Shown in pieces: positions 45,704-58,982 of a DNA stretch of 64,000 nt (position 1 is the stretch's first letter; each line of letters starts with the position of its first letter). This stretch comes from Allomyces macrogynus ATCC 38327 (lineage: Eukaryota; Blastocladiomycota; Blastocladiomycetes; Blastocladiales; Blastocladiaceae), in contig GG745339.1 in NCBI GenBank assembly GCA_000151295.1, positions 425,644 to 489,643 on the forward strand. The letters run 5' to 3'. The notes beneath the pieces are model-generated. The model had not been told where the DNA came from, searched no databases, and worked only from the letters and a program-made list of their open reading frames with translations. Position numbers and translations under genes: made by a program.

Positions 45704-46396
45704 TCATGAAGCGCCTGAAGGCAAGTGAGTGGGCCTACTGACAATGAGCAATGGCATGCGTGTGGCATTTGGTTGATGAGTAGCAGATACTTGGTAAGCA
45801 GCAGATGGTTGATGAGCAGCTGCTGGATGGCGTGTGGCAGGTGGTAGGTGAGCATATGCTGCATATGTCATGGGACTGCAACTGGGCAACACCTGCAATA
45901 TCAGCAGTGGCATCTTGCAAAGAGCATCGCCCCTTTTGGCCACATTCAAGGACCACAACATCAGCAGCAGCGCCTGGATCCACTTGTTTGTGTGGTCACC
46001 ATCAAGCTTGTTCCAGAACATGTTCAGAACCCACAACTTGGGTCGATATGGCAACACTGGCGCTCTGAGACAGTTATCATCCAATTCAAGGTGTGTGAAC
46101 GACTGCAGCCAATGATGGGCAATGTTGGCAAAATTAGTTGTGTACAGTTTGCAACACTGAAGCTGCAAACACTGCAAACGCTGCAATCGTGGTGGCGATT
46201 GTGTACACCCATCCTTGTCATGAGCGTGTTGAGCTTGGTCGATATGGTGGATTTGTTGTATTGGTTGAAGTTGTTGGTTGCATTGCAGTTTCCCTTTGTG
46301 TTTTGCTGCTCGACCATGCCCTTTCCTTTGGTTCTTTGCCCATGGCTCGATCCCTGCCTTGGCACAGTCACAGGTGGCCACTTGACATGGCTCCAC
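45704..46396 (-). pseudogene. LRR-type relic related to the 59.6-63.4 kb copies
   Basis: The minus-strand frame contains LQRLQCLQLQCCKLYTTNFANIAHHW, SFTHLELDDN and LDGDHTNKWIQALL. It parallels LQRLVLQGCCPTENDFANLV and LDGSRAGEWISAVPP of the plus-strand copy at 62-63.4 kb. The ends are degenerate (CAG/CAT repeats at the C-terminal side), and no start with an F-box is present. A decayed dispersed member of the local LRR family. Confidence 0.5.
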
Positions 46397-47250
46397 AACA
46401 GCAACTCACACTCAACTTGTGCAATGGCCAAGTGTGCTGTTGGATTGTGCCCAAGCGTCATTCCGCGCCAGAGCTTGGGCGTTGCTGTCGCTTTGGATCG
46501 GTTCTGAGAATGCTTGCTGCTGCTGCTGCTGCGCAGTGCATAATGAGTGTAGGTCCTGGTGCAGTGTGGTCAGATCTGTTGGGCATGGTACTGGTCTTGT
46601 CGTCATTCGCAATGGTCCAATAATGGTCGGTTCGAGGCAGTCAGGAGAAAGGAAGCGCGGGACAATGCGAGCGCGCAAAGGACTTCGCATTGGCCTGGAA
46701 AACAGGAGATGCTGCCTGTCAAGATTTGTCAGGCCATGGTGAACAGCAACCCTGGCCTGCCCTGGCGTGATCAGCGTTTGCAGCCGGCCGAGACCCTTAT
46801 GTCCGGCTCGGTGGTCCCCTGGGGTGGAGCAAACGGGCATGAAACGTCGCGTCGGGATTGAAATTTGATGCGTGAGCAAGCAGAGATGTGCCTACGATCG
46901 GTTCGCCGAGCAGCACGATCGCGGTGACCTGCGAACGTGCCATTCACTGGCCAAGTCAAACAGATGCCAGGGCTGTCAGCAGGGCGTGTTGTGAAGCCAC
47001 TGCACCCACCACACATTTCCAAACACCTTCGCACACAGCCTCTGCAGCCTCCAGACTTTCACCACGCAAACCTGCGCAAACCGAAAACCGCACGTGCCGA
47101 TTTGTGTGACTTGCTCCCCACGTGAATCAGCACTCATGGCGCGCGCCGAGCCGCAACCGCTGGCAGCGGCCGGCGGTGGATCTTCAACCGTGCTCGTCGG
47201 CGGCTGCATGCGCGCGATCAATCCTGATCAAACGAGCCGCTACAGCGTCG
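46397..47250. other. Intergenic, upstream of AROM
   Basis: No supported gene. The open frames lack conserved features. Confidence 0.4.
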
Positions 47251-47258
47251 TATAAATA
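47251..47258 (+). promoter_or_regulatory. TATA box, AROM gene
   Basis: The sequence tataaata lies about 165 bp upstream of the AROM start codon in an otherwise GC-rich segment. Its placement suits a core promoter. The transcription start is not determined. Confidence 0.5.
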
Positions 47259-47422
47259 GCGCCACCGCCCAGGACCCGCTCGCGCGCGCCGTAACCGACC
47301 GCAGCGCAGCTCTCTGCACGTTGCTCTCTTCGCAAGCGCAAGCAAGGTCCAATAGCCAAACATCAATCGGCACTGTGAACCCAACCAGCTGTACCCGCCG
47401 GCCCAACCACCAACCAACCACC

Positions 47423-50400
47423 ATGACCGCAACCACGCTGCCCGCCACGAGCAGGCACCCTTCCAATCCCGACGTGACGCTCGTGCCGATCCTCGGGTCG
47501 CCCAACACGATCCAGGTCGGCAACAGCCTGACCGACCACATTGCCGCCGACCTGTTCTCAGCCATTGGCGCGACCGCGTCCAAGATTGCTGTCGTGACCG
47601 ACACAAACCTTGCCGCGCTTGGCCACCTCGACCGACTCGTTGCTGCGCTACGCAACGCGTGGCACGCGGCCACCACCAAGCGCGCGGCCGCCATCGCAAC
47701 CGACGCGCAATGGCTGCTCACCTACATTATCCCGCCGGGCGAATCGGTCAAGACGCGCGGGACTAAAGCCGCCATCGAAGACTGGCTGCTCTTCGCACGG
47801 ATGTACGCGCGACACGGTTGTGATCGCGGTTCGGTGGAGGCGTTGTCGGCGACATGGTCGGTTTTGTGTCGGCTACTTACATGCGCGGCACGGGTCGTGC
47901 AGATTCCGACCACGCTGCTCTCCATGGTCGACTCGTCGATTGGCGGCAAGACGGCTGTCGACGTACCTGCCGGTAAAAACCTCGTCGGCGCGTTCCACCA
48001 GCCGCTGCGGGTCTACATTGATACGGCCTACCTCGCTACTCTGCCGAAGCGCGAGATTGTGAACGGCATGGCGGAAATCATCAAGACGGCCGCGTTCTAC
48101 TCGGCCGACGACTTTGCGCTGCTCGAGGCCGACCCGGATCGCGTGCTCGCTGCCGCGCAGGCCGCCAAAGCCGACCCGCTGCTCATGCAAATTGTCGTGG
48201 GCGGTGCGCGCATCAAGGCGAGTGTTGTATCGCAAGACGAAAAGGAGGGCGGTTTGCGTGGGCTCTTGAATTTCGGGCACACGGTTGGGCACGCGATCGA
48301 GGCCGCGCTGACCCCGCGACTGTTGCACGGCGAGTGCGTGGCCATGGGCATGGTCTACGAGGCTGAGATTGCGCGGTACCTCGGCCACTTGCCGCAAGCC
48401 CACGTCGGTCGCTTGATCCGATGCATTGCCAGCTACGGCCTGCCTACGACATTGCACGACAAGCTCACGATCCAGTACGCTGGTGGGGTCCAAGCCGCGC
48501 ACGTGGCCGTTGACACGATGATGGAGTACATGAAGGTGGACAAGAAGAATGCGGGCGCACAAAAGAAACTCGTGCTGTTGAAACGTATTGGCGCGACCGT
48601 CGAGCTGCGCGCGAGTGCCGTCGACGACCATGTGATTCGGCTCGTTATTGCGCCGGGCGTGCGCGTTTTGCCGTCGCCGAGTATTGCGCTGCCTGCGACC
48701 AAGATCGACGCGTTGCAACCTGTCGTGCGCCCGACCATGAACGATGCGGATCGCGGTACTGTTGTGACCGTGCCCGGGTCCAAGTCGATTTCCAACCGCG
48801 CGCTCGTTCTGGCCGCGCTGGGCCGCGGCACTGTGCACATCAAGAATCTGCTCTTGTCGGACGACACACAGGTCATGCTCACGGCGCTGCAGCGGCTTGG
48901 CGCGTGTGAGTACACGTGGCGCGACGAGGACAATGTGCTGATTGTCACAGGAAATGCCGGCAAAATGGCCGCACCCAATGGCGAGCTCTATCTCGGCAAC
49001 GCTGGCACCGCCGCACGGTTCCTGACGGCCGTCACGACGCTCGTCGCTGCGCCCAAGGATGCCTCAGAGCAGACGGTTTTGACGGGCAATGCGCGCATGA
49101 AGCAGCGCCCGATTGGTCCGCTGGTCGATGCTCTGCGCGAGAACGGCGTGCAAGTCGACTACGTCGAGGGCGAAGGGTGCCTCCCGCTGCGTGTTGGGGC
49201 TGGTGGACTGCCAGGCGGGCACATCAAGCTCGCCGCCAGCGTCAGCTCGCAGTACGTGTCGGCGATCCTGCTGTGCGCACCGTACGCGCGGTTGCAGATC
49301 ACGCTCGAGTTGACGGGCGGCAAGGTCATTTCACAGCCCTACATTGACATGACGATCGGTACTTTTCAATGTTCTTTTTCGTAGCGCAACCGTTTCCGAA
49401 TCATCCGCTAACTTTTACACCGCGTGAATAGCAATGATGGCCTCGTTTGGCATCCACGTCCAGCGCACGGCGCCGACCGTCTACGTGATCCCGCAGGGCG
49501 CCTACACCAACCCGGCCGAGTACGCCGTCGAGCCCGACGCGTCGTCGGCCACCTACCCGCTCGCCGTTGCGGCCATCACGGGCCACCGCGTCACGATCCC
49601 GTACATAGGCTCGGCATCGTTGCAGGGCGACGCGCGGTTCGCCGCTGACGTGCTCCAGCCCATGGGCTGCGCCGTGCGCCAGACGCCGACCGAGACCACC
49701 GTCCAGGGGCCTGCGCCGGGCACGCTCAGCGCGCTCGCCGAGATTGACATGGAGCCCATGACCGACGCGTTCCTGACAGCCGCAGTGCTCGCGGCGGTGG
49801 CCACGCGGCAGGGTGGGGTCACGGCGATTCGTGGGGTTGCGAACCAGCGCGTCAAGGAGTGCAACCGCATCCAGGCGATGATGGTTCAGTTGGCCAAGTT
49901 TGGTGTCAAGACAGAGGAGCTCGACGACGGGATCAAGGTGTCTGGGACGGACGTGGTCACGATGCGCTCGCGCGCGGCGGCGGCCATGGCCGCGCGCGAG
50001 CCCGTGGCCGTCGATTGCTACGACGACCACCGCGTCGCCATGGCGCACAGCGTGCTGGGCGCCCTCGTGCCGTGCGTCATCAAGGAGCGCAAGTGTGTCG
50101 AAAAGACGTGGCCCGCATGGTGGGATACGCTCACGCGCGTGTTGAACGTGCCGACCGAAGCCGAGGATATCGAGCTGGAACACGATAGTGAAGGTGACCA
50201 AGCCGCGACTTCGGTAGCACCGCCGTCCGTGATTTTGATCGGGATGCGCGCCGCGGGCAAGACGTCGCTGGGCCAAGCCGCGGCCAAGGCGCTCGGGCGC
50301 ACTTTCATCGATCTCGACCACGAGTTTATGCGGCAGCGCAACTTGCTGTCGATCAACCAGTTTGTCGACCAGTATGGGTGGCCCGCGTTCCGTGCCGCTG

Positions 50401-52412
50401 AGGCCGATCTGCTCGAGTCGGTTGCAATGAAGTACCCGACGGGCGCCGTGATTGCCTGCGGCGGCGGAATTGTCGAGACCGAAAAGGCGCGCGAGTACCT
50501 CGCCACGGGCACGTCGCCGCTTGTCGTGATTCACGTCGTGCGTGGACGCGCGCAGGTGCTCGCTGAGCTCGCGCAGTCGGACCGGCCGTCGTGGGGCGAG
50601 TCCATGGACGACGCCATGACGCGCCGTCTCCCGCTGTACCGCAAGTGCACGGCGACCGAGTTTTTCGTGGCCGATGTGCAGGGCAAGTACGACTGGGCTG
50701 CGATCGAAGCGCAGTTTGCCGAGTTCGTCGCGCAGGTCACGGGGATGACGGCAGCGGCGCGCAAGCGCGTGGCGCTCGACTTGGCGCTCGGGCACACGCG
50801 CAAAGCGGCCGCGACCGCGTCGCCCGTCACGTCGTTTGTGTCGTTGACTCAGGCCACGCCCGAACAGCTGCTGGCCAACCTCGATCGAATTACTGAGGGG
50901 ACTGACGCCGTCGAGCTGCGCGCCGACTTGCTCAAGGACCGGTCGGTCGAGGGCGCCGCTCGCGCTTACTTTACGCTCAAGCGCCACCTGCCTGCAGACG
51001 TCCCCGTGATCTTCACGGTCCGGTCGGCCGAGCAGGCCGGCACGTTCCCCGACGACCAAATCGATGCCATGGTCGACTTGCTGCGTGCAGCGATCGCGTG
51101 GGGTGTCGACATTTTGGACCTGGAAGTGACCACCTTCCCGGCCGCGACATTGCGCGACCTGGCCGGTGCCGCCGCGCGACGCGGGATTCCGGTCCTCACC
51201 TCATACCACGACAAGGCCGGCGCGTACAAGTGGGACCGCGACCGCGTACACTGGGCGCAGATGCTGCAGCAGTGTGCTGCCCATGGCGACATTTGCAAGC
51301 TTGTGAGCCGCGCGCACGTTCCGCAAGACAACATGGCCCTGGTCGCGTTCCGCGTCAACGACGCGGCCGCGCTCACCGACAAGCCCCTGATCGCCATCAA
51401 CATGGGCGCGGCCGGGCAATTGTCGCGTGTGCTCAACCACACGCTCACGCCCATCACGCACACAAAACTGCCGGCGGCTGCGGCGCCTGGGCAAATGGCG
51501 CTCGATGCGATTCACCGTGCGTTGGTCACCACGGGCGAACTCGCGCCGCGCGAGTTTTACCTGTTTGGGTCCCCGATTGCCGCGTCCAAGTCGCCGGCCA
51601 TGCACAACACGGGCTTTGCGACGCTCGGGTTGACCAACCACACGTACTACCCGTACGAGGCGACCGACGTGAACTTGCTTCGTAAGATTATCGAGCGCGA
51701 GTCGTTTGGCGGCGCGTCGGTCACGATCCCGCTCAAGGAGCAGGTGCACCAGCTGGTCGCGGACGTGACGCCGACGGCCAAGGCGATTGGCGCCATAAAC
51801 ACGCTCTTCCGCCGCGCGAGTGACGGCGCGCTGGTCGGGGATAATACGGACGTGATTGGTATCCGTGACACGCTCGCTGCGCGGCTGAAGAACGCGACCG
51901 TGACCAACCTGCACGAGGGCGGGCTCGTCGCGCTCGTTCTCGGTGCCGGCGGGACCGCGCGCGCAGCCGTTGCTGCGCTCCTGACCTTGCCGACACGTAT
52001 CCCTATCACGTCGATCGTCGTCGCGAACCGCACTGTCGCGCGCGCACAGGCGCTTCTTGACGACTTCGCCTCGTTTGGGTCCGCGAACGTACAGCGCATC
52101 GCTGTCGCGCAGGACCCGGCGACGCTCGAGGCCGTGCAGCCGCACGTGGTCGTGGGCACGATTCCGCGCGACGCGCAGGACGCGACCTTGTTTGCGCGCG
52201 AGAGGGCGTGGGCGCGGACCGTGGCGGTGGTGGAAATGGTGTATGGCGCGCCGACGCCGCTCGTGTTGGCGCTGCCCAAGGGGTGCGCGGTCGTGTCGGG
52301 TGCAGAAGTGTTGGTCGAGCAAGGGCTCGCACAGTTTGAGCGGTGGACGGGGTTGCGCGCGCCGCGCGCAGTGATTGAGGAGGCCGTGGCCGCAGCGTTT
52401 GCGCGGGAGTAA
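47423..52412 (+). CDS. ARO1: Pentafunctional AROM polypeptide (shikimate pathway)
   Basis: Two exons (47423-49358, 49432-52412; 73-nt intron with gtactt donor) give about 1638 aa, normal for AROM. In order: 3-dehydroquinate synthase (QIPTTLLSMVDSSIGGKTAV, NFGHTVGHAIE); EPSP synthase (VPGSKSISNRAL, YLGNAGTAARFL, FHIKNL-type loop); shikimate kinase (ILIGMRAAGKTSLGQA, DLDHEFM); type I dehydroquinase (DAVELRADLLKD, TSYHDKAG, DICKLVSRAH with the Schiff-base Lys); shikimate dehydrogenase (YLFGSPIAASKSPAMHN, VTIPLKE, GDNTDV, GAGGTARAA). It performs five consecutive steps to EPSP in the cytosol. Oddity: around 47798, 47832 and 47893 three single extra bases shift the frame through CTRDTVVIAV and GGGVVGDMVGFVSATYMRG and then restore it, so the NAD-binding GGGVxGD motif is out of frame as written. 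Confidence 0.95.
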
Positions 52413-52644
52413 GTCGCGGATGAGTTGGGTCAAGGACATTGGTGTAAAGTTTGAAGTTTTGGCCTCAACAAAGCGAATGGTTTTGCATAACGATCGTGCA
52501 GCAGAACGTCTCGAGGAAACACTAGGACGCAATGTACTAAGGAAAAATGAACAGGTACCAAAACGCACAAAAACGCAACCGAAACCAACCCCAAAAAGAC
52601 CAAATGTTCCACTCAAAGACACGGGAGCCCACGACCGGGCGCGT

Positions 52645-53556
52645 CTAGGCGTACGAGCGCGTGACAATCTTGCCGACAAATGGCAAGTCCTCGCGGATTT
52701 GCTTGGTCGCTTGCCAGAGCACGGCGACCGACGCGCACATGGCGCTCGAAATGGCCATTGGCCGGACGCCACCTGGTGGAGAGAGGTCTTTGGTCAGGAT
52801 CGAGGCACGGAGAGCGTTGGAGGGGCACCAAGGAAGACATACTCGTTGCCTTGAAGAGAGCACCGGCACTGGCGGCGGCCATGACCGAGGCGGCGGGCGC
52901 GTTTGCGGTGCCGACTTGGGAGGTGATGGCCGAGTTCATGCTGTTGTACATGAGGGCTATACGCGTGCGACACAGGGGCAGGTCAGAAACCGACCTGGAG
53001 CAGCGGTCTCGCAAGGACCACAGTCGCAGTCGCAGCTGCTACACTGCGACTACCGTCGCGACGGGAGCAACGTACCAAGGACACCAATCGAGTTGGCCAC
53101 AAATGGTCCACGGCGCGTCATGGCGTTCAAGACGGCGTTGACGCGCAGCTTGGCCGACGCGACCGGCAGCGGAATGCGCATGCCCTGAACGAACCCCCAC
53201 GACCCACCAAACAACAAGCCCGACAGGTAGGCCGTTCCCGTGCCGTAGCAGAGATCGTCGGTCCACGACCGCGACGGCACAAACCCACCCGACGCGGCGT
53301 GCAACGGGGAGTCGTCGGTGAAAATGTACTCGACGCCCGACCCGAGCTGACCCACGGGCGAGAGCGCGCGCGAAGCCTGCGTGAAATCGAGTCCACTCAG
53401 CATCGACCCGACCGTCTCGATTTCCGGCGGCTGCGACTGCTGCTGCTGCTGGGGCTGTGCCGGCGCGGGTGCACGGTCAACGGGCGCGCTCGTGTCCGCC
53501 GGTGCGCCATCCGGTGAGTTCGACGAGGAGGACGTGAAGCTGCGGAAAAAGCTCAT
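52645..53556 (-). CDS. TIM23: Tim23, mitochondrial inner-membrane translocase subunit
   Basis: Three exons (53556-53076, 52956-52843, 52772-52645) sum to 723 nt, a 240-aa frame. The N-terminal intermembrane-space half is Ser/Pro/Gln-rich with LSPVGQLGSGVEYIFTDD. The Tim17/22/23 channel domain follows: DDLCYGTGTAYLSGLLFGG with WGFVQGMR (TM1), LNAMTRRGPFVANSIGVL (TM2), YNSMNSAITSQVG, SAGALFKATSGVRPMAISSA (Lys/Arg loop and TM4). It is the core of the presequence translocase importing matrix proteins. Splice joins are at phase 1 with gtacgt and gtatgt donors. The gene is divergent from the coiled-coil gene at 54346. Confidence 0.92.
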
Positions 53557-54345
53557 CGTGGAGGAATGATTCGGGGAGGTCGATTTACAGGTCGTCGAGG
53601 GCGTTTATTGGCAGCCGCAAGTTGGAATACTTGCAGGGACCGAGATGTTGGCGTGATCACAACCGGTCCAGCGCGGTCGGGCAGGTCCTGGGGACACTTT
53701 GCGGGCACTTGCAGTCGTCTGTCAAGGGCGATGTTGGGTCAAACGCGGCAGCAAACGGGTCCGGGGTGGGCATGGTGATGGGCCGACCCAGGGGCTGACC
53801 AGCTCGGTTTGCGATCAGCACAGCAAGCGAGGCGATTTGCCCACCGCCGAACCAAACATCATGCCACATCTGTCATGCTCTTCGAGTGTCATCAGGTGAA
53901 GCGGAATGTCCATTTGTCAGGTGACTAAACTGAGAGACAGTCTGGTTTGTCTCGCGCTTCCACTCTTTTCGCGCTGCGATTATTGCGCTTGCCGTTGCGT
54001 CGTGCGGCACGCCGGCACCCCGGCGATCACCATTGCACTATTCGCTCGTACCTGCTGCACATTATTGGCACCACATGGCCGCGCTGATTGCACCAACTCT
54101 CGACGACCGACGCGGAGCGAATCTGCACTGCACCATTGCTCGTCATTACCAACTCTCTCGCCAAATCGACTTGATCCATTTTTATTGCGACGATGCCGAC
54201 GCCGACGCACCCACTGGCTGGCTCGTCCTTGTGGCCACCACCGCCGCCCAAAGGATGGGGCCAACCGTGGGGCCATTGGCGCGCGGAAAGCCAAGAGTCG
54301 AGTGCGACGGACCGAGACGATGCGTCGACTGTTCGTGCAGCACTA
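53557..54345. other. Divergent intergenic region, TIM23 / coiled-coil gene
   Basis: No convincing coding frame. Presumably holds both promoters. Confidence 0.45.
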
Positions 54346-57300
54346 ATGGCAGCCCCTATGCGACCTCTCTCTCGCGGAGATCGACGGCCAACCGGCCAGG
54401 CTGATTCCGCTCAGAGAGCCCTGTCGCCCGTCGACTTTGCCGACCCGGGATCGCCACCGGATCCCTCAGCGATGGCGGCTCGCGAGCGCATCCTCCGCCG
54501 CATCAACTCTCGTGTGAGCGTCGACCGTCCTCCGAGCAGGAACACTGGCGCGCTGCCGCCGCCACTCGCACCCTCGCGAACGGATGCAAACGACGGGCAC
54601 CTGTCCTCGCAGCTGCGATTGGCTCTCGATGCCGTTGAGCAGAGCCTCGGCATCACGCTCGTTCCCGACGAGGTTCGTACTGTCGTTTTTTTCTTGCCTC
54701 TTCACTCGCCAGACTCTCACTTCCTGCTCTCCAGGAATCTATATCTCTCGCCGACGTGCGATCGCGGCTGACTACATGGCAGCGCAGACATACATTGCGC
54801 GCTGATCGCTCGCGGTCCCCGTCACCGACAGGCCGCATGCCTGCGCCGTCCGCCGACTCTCTCGCGGCCCTGCAACGCACCATTCAGACGCTCGAGACCG
54901 ACAACGCCGCTCTCCGCGCCGAAATCGCGCAACACGCCGCGACTGAAGAGTCGTGCCGCGCGCGGCTGACGCAGCAAGAGGCCGAAATCGCGCGGCTCAG
55001 CCGCGAGAATGCCAAACTTGTCGCCGACTACGACGCGCAGACGCTCGCGCACTTTACGGCCACCGACACGACCAACCAGGACGCCGCGGCGCGCGAGCAG
55101 GACCGCGACGCGACGATTGCGCATTTGCGCGACGAACTGGCCGAATTGGCGTCGCACAACGAGCAGCTCGAGATTCAGAACGAGCAGTTGCGCAAGACGC
55201 TTGTCGATACCAAGGACCGATTGATCGAGGCCAATGATGCGCGCACGCGGCACCACGCGGAGATGCACGAGACGGCGGCCGACTTGGAGGCGGCCAACGA
55301 CACGGTGCAACACTTGGAGCACCAGAACCAGCACCATGTCGAGGCGCGCACGTCACACGACGACGCCGCCGCGGCCTTGACGCGCGAGCGGGCGCATGCC
55401 GACCGGATCGAGTCTAAATTGGCCGAAGTCAAGGATCAGCTCGTGCAGGCCGAGCGCAAGTACCACCAGGCGACCGAGGACTTGAAGGCGGCGCACGCGC
55501 GCGAAGAGCAATTCAAGCGGCAGCTGCACGACTCAGAGACCGACCGGCGGAGGCAGGACAATGACCTGATGGTGTTGCGGTCGAAGCTCGAGAAAATCAA
55601 GGTCACGGCTCACGCGCGCGACGAGGAGCTGTTCTTGACCAAGCAGTTGCTCGATGCGCGCGAGCAAGAGGCCAAGGGCACAGCCGCGAGATTCCATAAG
55701 ACGTTTGGCGAAAAGGATCAGCTGGCCACGTTGCGCCGCGACTTGGAAATGCAGCTCAACCAGGCGCGATCCGAGCGCGACAAGCACATTACGATGCTGC
55801 GGCACCGCGACCACGAGCTCGCCGAGTGCCGCACGCAACTGCGCGTGCTCGGCGACGACTTGTCGGAACTCAAGCACCAGCACCAGCTACTCTACGCCGT
55901 CAAGCAGCGGCTCGAGACGGAGAAGAAGGAGGCCGAGTCGCAGCGCGATAGCGTCACGGCTAATCTGCGTGGCAGTGAGGACTTGCTCAAGCAGACGCGC
56001 AAGGACCTCGAAACAGCGACGATGCGGCTCATGAATACGCAGGACCAGCTCGACAAGGTGCAGCGCAATTTGCAGGACGCGGCGCAGCGGCGCGAGTTGC
56101 ACACGCGCGACCATGTCGCGACCAAGCAGGTCGCCGAGGCGCGCGAAAAGCAGCTGGCCACGCTCGAGCTGCAGTACAAGCAGGTGCTCGCCGATAACCG
56201 CGACATTGACCACCGCGTCAAGTCGCTAGTCCTGCGGCTCACGGCCAAGACGCACGAGGTTACGCAACTGCAGGATACGCTCAGGTGCGAGCAGGAAAGC
56301 TTTACCAAGAAGCTGAGCCATTCGATCCAGCACGTGCACGAGATTGACCAGCAGCTCGTGCAGTGCAAGACGCAGATGCAGCTCGTGACCGAAGAGCGCA
56401 ACCGGCTCGTCCAGGAGAACAAGCGGCTCGTGCACAAGCTCGAAAAGCACGCACAGCACCGCACGTCGGTCGAAGACAAGCTTTGCAAGGCGCTCGAGAT
56501 CAAGTGCAAGCTCGAGCGCAAGACGCGCGAGCTGCACAAGTACAAGGCAATGTACCAGAACATTTTGGAGATGGGGCTCGGGCATGAGCGCGACCGACGC
56601 GAACTCGAAATCGCGAAGACGGCGGCTGCTGTGGCTGTGCCCGCTTCGGGATCCCACGCTGCCGCGCGCGACTTGGCCAAGCTGCGCGGTGCCGTCCAAG
56701 AGTGCGTCGAGCGCGGGCGTCAGCTGGTGCAGTCAATGGCCGCGTACACCAAGGAGCGGTCGCCGAGCTTGCCGCCAACTCCAACGTCACCGCGCGACGG
56801 CTCCGCCGACTCGGCGCTGACAGCCGTCTTTGACACGCTCGAGACCATGGCGTTTGCGCTGTGTCGGCAAGCGTCGCAACGCCGCTCCCCGTCGACCGCG
56901 CACCCGGCATCCCCCGCCAACGACTCGTCCATTTCCGACACGTCCACACTGTCGTCGTCCTCCTCGGTTTCGTGGCGCCCGCTTACACGGCAGCTCACCG
57001 CAACTGTCGACCGGCTGCGCACGATCCTCCCGCCGCTCGTGCAGTCGCGGCTGATTGACGACGAGGGACTGCACGACCTCGATCTTGCTGCACGTGCCTT
57101 GCGAGAGCTGAGCGGCGCCGATGCGACGACGACGACCACGTTCTGCTCGGTCGTGCGGTGCCTCGAGGCGCTGCTCCGGCACATGGCCGCGACCGTGCAG
57201 GCCAAGTACGCGGACGTGGTCGCGCAGGCGCAGCAGCGTGCCGAGCGTGACGTCGAGGCGCAGGTAGCAAGAGAGGTGGCTGGGTTACGTAACGAGATCA

Positions 57301-57404
57301 CGTCGCTGAGAGGACAGCTGGTGGCGGCCAAGGACGCGGCGGATTGGCAGAGGCGGTCGGCAAGCCCAGTAGACCCAAAGTATTGGAGGAGCGACTTTGG
57401 ATGA
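54346..57404 (+). CDS. Long coiled-coil protein, possibly centrosomal or basal-body
   Basis: Exon 1 (54346-54672) and exon 2 (54735-57404), joined by a 62-nt phase-0 intron, encode 998 aa. Residues about 1-140 are Ser/Pro/Arg-rich with LRLALDAVEQSLGITL. Residues about 150-640 are almost continuous heptad coiled coil rich in E, Q, R, L, H (HLRDELAELASHNEQLEIQN type). The C-terminal third has a Ser-rich linker and a short final coiled coil. The architecture resembles structural proteins of spindle poles, basal bodies or Golgi golgins. In a flagellated fungus a centriolar role would be reasonable, but no diagnostic motif identifies a family. Confidence 0.75.
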
Positions 57405-57592
57405 TTGAAGACGGGTGGACTAAATCAATAGACAGGCATTGGAGTAGTTTCATTTGATTTCGCTACCCGCAGATGTCTCTCCTGTGAGCCTGGCACACAA
57501 GGCGCCTCACAGTCTGGGATTGAAGCCACAGCACTGCTCCAACAGTTACCATCCAGACCATTTGGACGCGACTCTCTTGGCAACACGACCAT

Positions 57593-58982
57593 TTATTTGA
57601 TTCGAGCCCGCTTCGTTTCACTCAAGTCGGCATCATTTCCTGCCGAGGGCTCTGCTGGGCGTTTCGCCGGCGCGGCAGTGGTGGCTGTTGTTGGCACCGA
57701 CCGTTTTTTCTTGACCAGGCCAGTGAGATCGCGGATCACAGCAGCTACAGAAGAGAGATGTGTGAGCACGTGCACGACGCACCGAAATCGCTGCGAAACA
57801 CGGGGAGCAAGACGGACCGCTTGACGAGGACTGGGAAGCCGACGCGCTTCCCGTCTTCTTCTTCACGAGCATGGTCAAATTATTGACCACGGGAGCCGGC
57901 GCCGGGTCTTGCGCAGAAACACTGGTGGAAGAGACTGGCGCTGCGCGGATTGCGACAGGGGCAGCACTGAGTCCTCGCAGGGCCGCGGACAGCGACGCTG
58001 AGCTGGACTGGACAAGCTCATCCGTCGCAAAACTCGCGGCCATGAAGGCGTTGATGAGTTGAACGTAGTCGTCGTGAGAAATGGCCGTCGGACCCGGCGC
58101 TGACGGCTGCCCGTCCTGCCCCGCCGCGCGCGGCGGAACCTGGACCGTGATCACAGTTGCGAAATCAGACCCGGCGGCAGAGAGCCCATCCCACAATTGA
58201 ACGAGCTCGTCGACGGTCGTCGCGTCAGTCGCCGCATCAGACGCGAGGAACCGGGTCAGCTCATGGTCGGGCAAGTCGAGAATGACAGCGCGCGGGTCGG
58301 CGGCACGCGAATACGACAGGCGATACTTCCAGGGCGCAGAGAGCCCTGGGAACGGGCACCGATCGGGCTCTCCGGGACAATAAAGGCTCGCATCCGTTGC
58401 GGCACCGACAAGAGGGCGCAACGTCGCAATCCACCACTTGGTCAGCTGGCGGCCGTCGAGCACGCGCTTCGATCCGAGCTTGTCGGACTGCGGGAGCAAG
58501 TACGCGCCAGCGGCCTTGGCGTAAATGTGAACGGCCGTTGCGCGCTCCGTCGATGAAGTGGCCGATGCGAGGTATGCTTGGACAATGGCGCGCGTCAGAC
58601 CGCGCGCAGCGGCACCACCACGGCCCGTTGAGTCGACACGGTCGACAAAGACGATGCGTGGGGCGGCGGCATTGTCAATGGGGTCGTATTCGTATGCGGT
58701 CAGGACAGCGAGCAGGTTACTGGTCGTCGTGGCCTGCAACTCCTTGGCGTCGTGTGATGCTGACGACGTTGCAAACGCAGCAACGAGGCGCCGCTGCATC
58801 CACGAGCTCTGGCCTGGGACTGGGCCCGTGGCCCGGCACGGCTTGGTGGAAACGTCGAAGAGAGCTACTGGGCATGGAGTTTGGTCGTGCAGACTGGTGG
58901 CCACCCCCACGGTGAGCGCAGCACTGCGCTCTGGCGCTGCTGTGGGCGGCCTTGCATCTGGTGGCTGAGTCGCCGTGGTCAT
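57593..58982 (-). CDS. RTT109: Rtt109-type histone acetyltransferase
   Basis: Exon 1 (58982-57818) and exon 2 (57744-57593), separated by a 73-nt phase-1 intron, give 438 aa from MTTATQPPD (an in-frame ATG at 59048 is the alternative). Conserved blocks of the fungal Rtt109 family are AVLTAYEYDP, IVFVDRVDSTGR, AVHIYAKAAGAYLLPQS, LDGRQLTKWWIATLRPLV, SAPWKYRLSYSRAADPR and LPDHELTRFL. The basic C-terminal tail LVKKKRSVP...SETKRARIK is typical. Rtt109 acetylates histone H3 (K56, with Asf1, and N-terminal lysines with Vps75) during chromatin assembly after replication. LVKKK occurs twice, on either side of the intron, suggesting a small duplication. Confidence 0.88.

Noticed and set aside
49401..51059. 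Long minus-strand frame opposite AROM
   Set aside because: Arg/His-rich shadow of a strongly conserved plus-strand gene.
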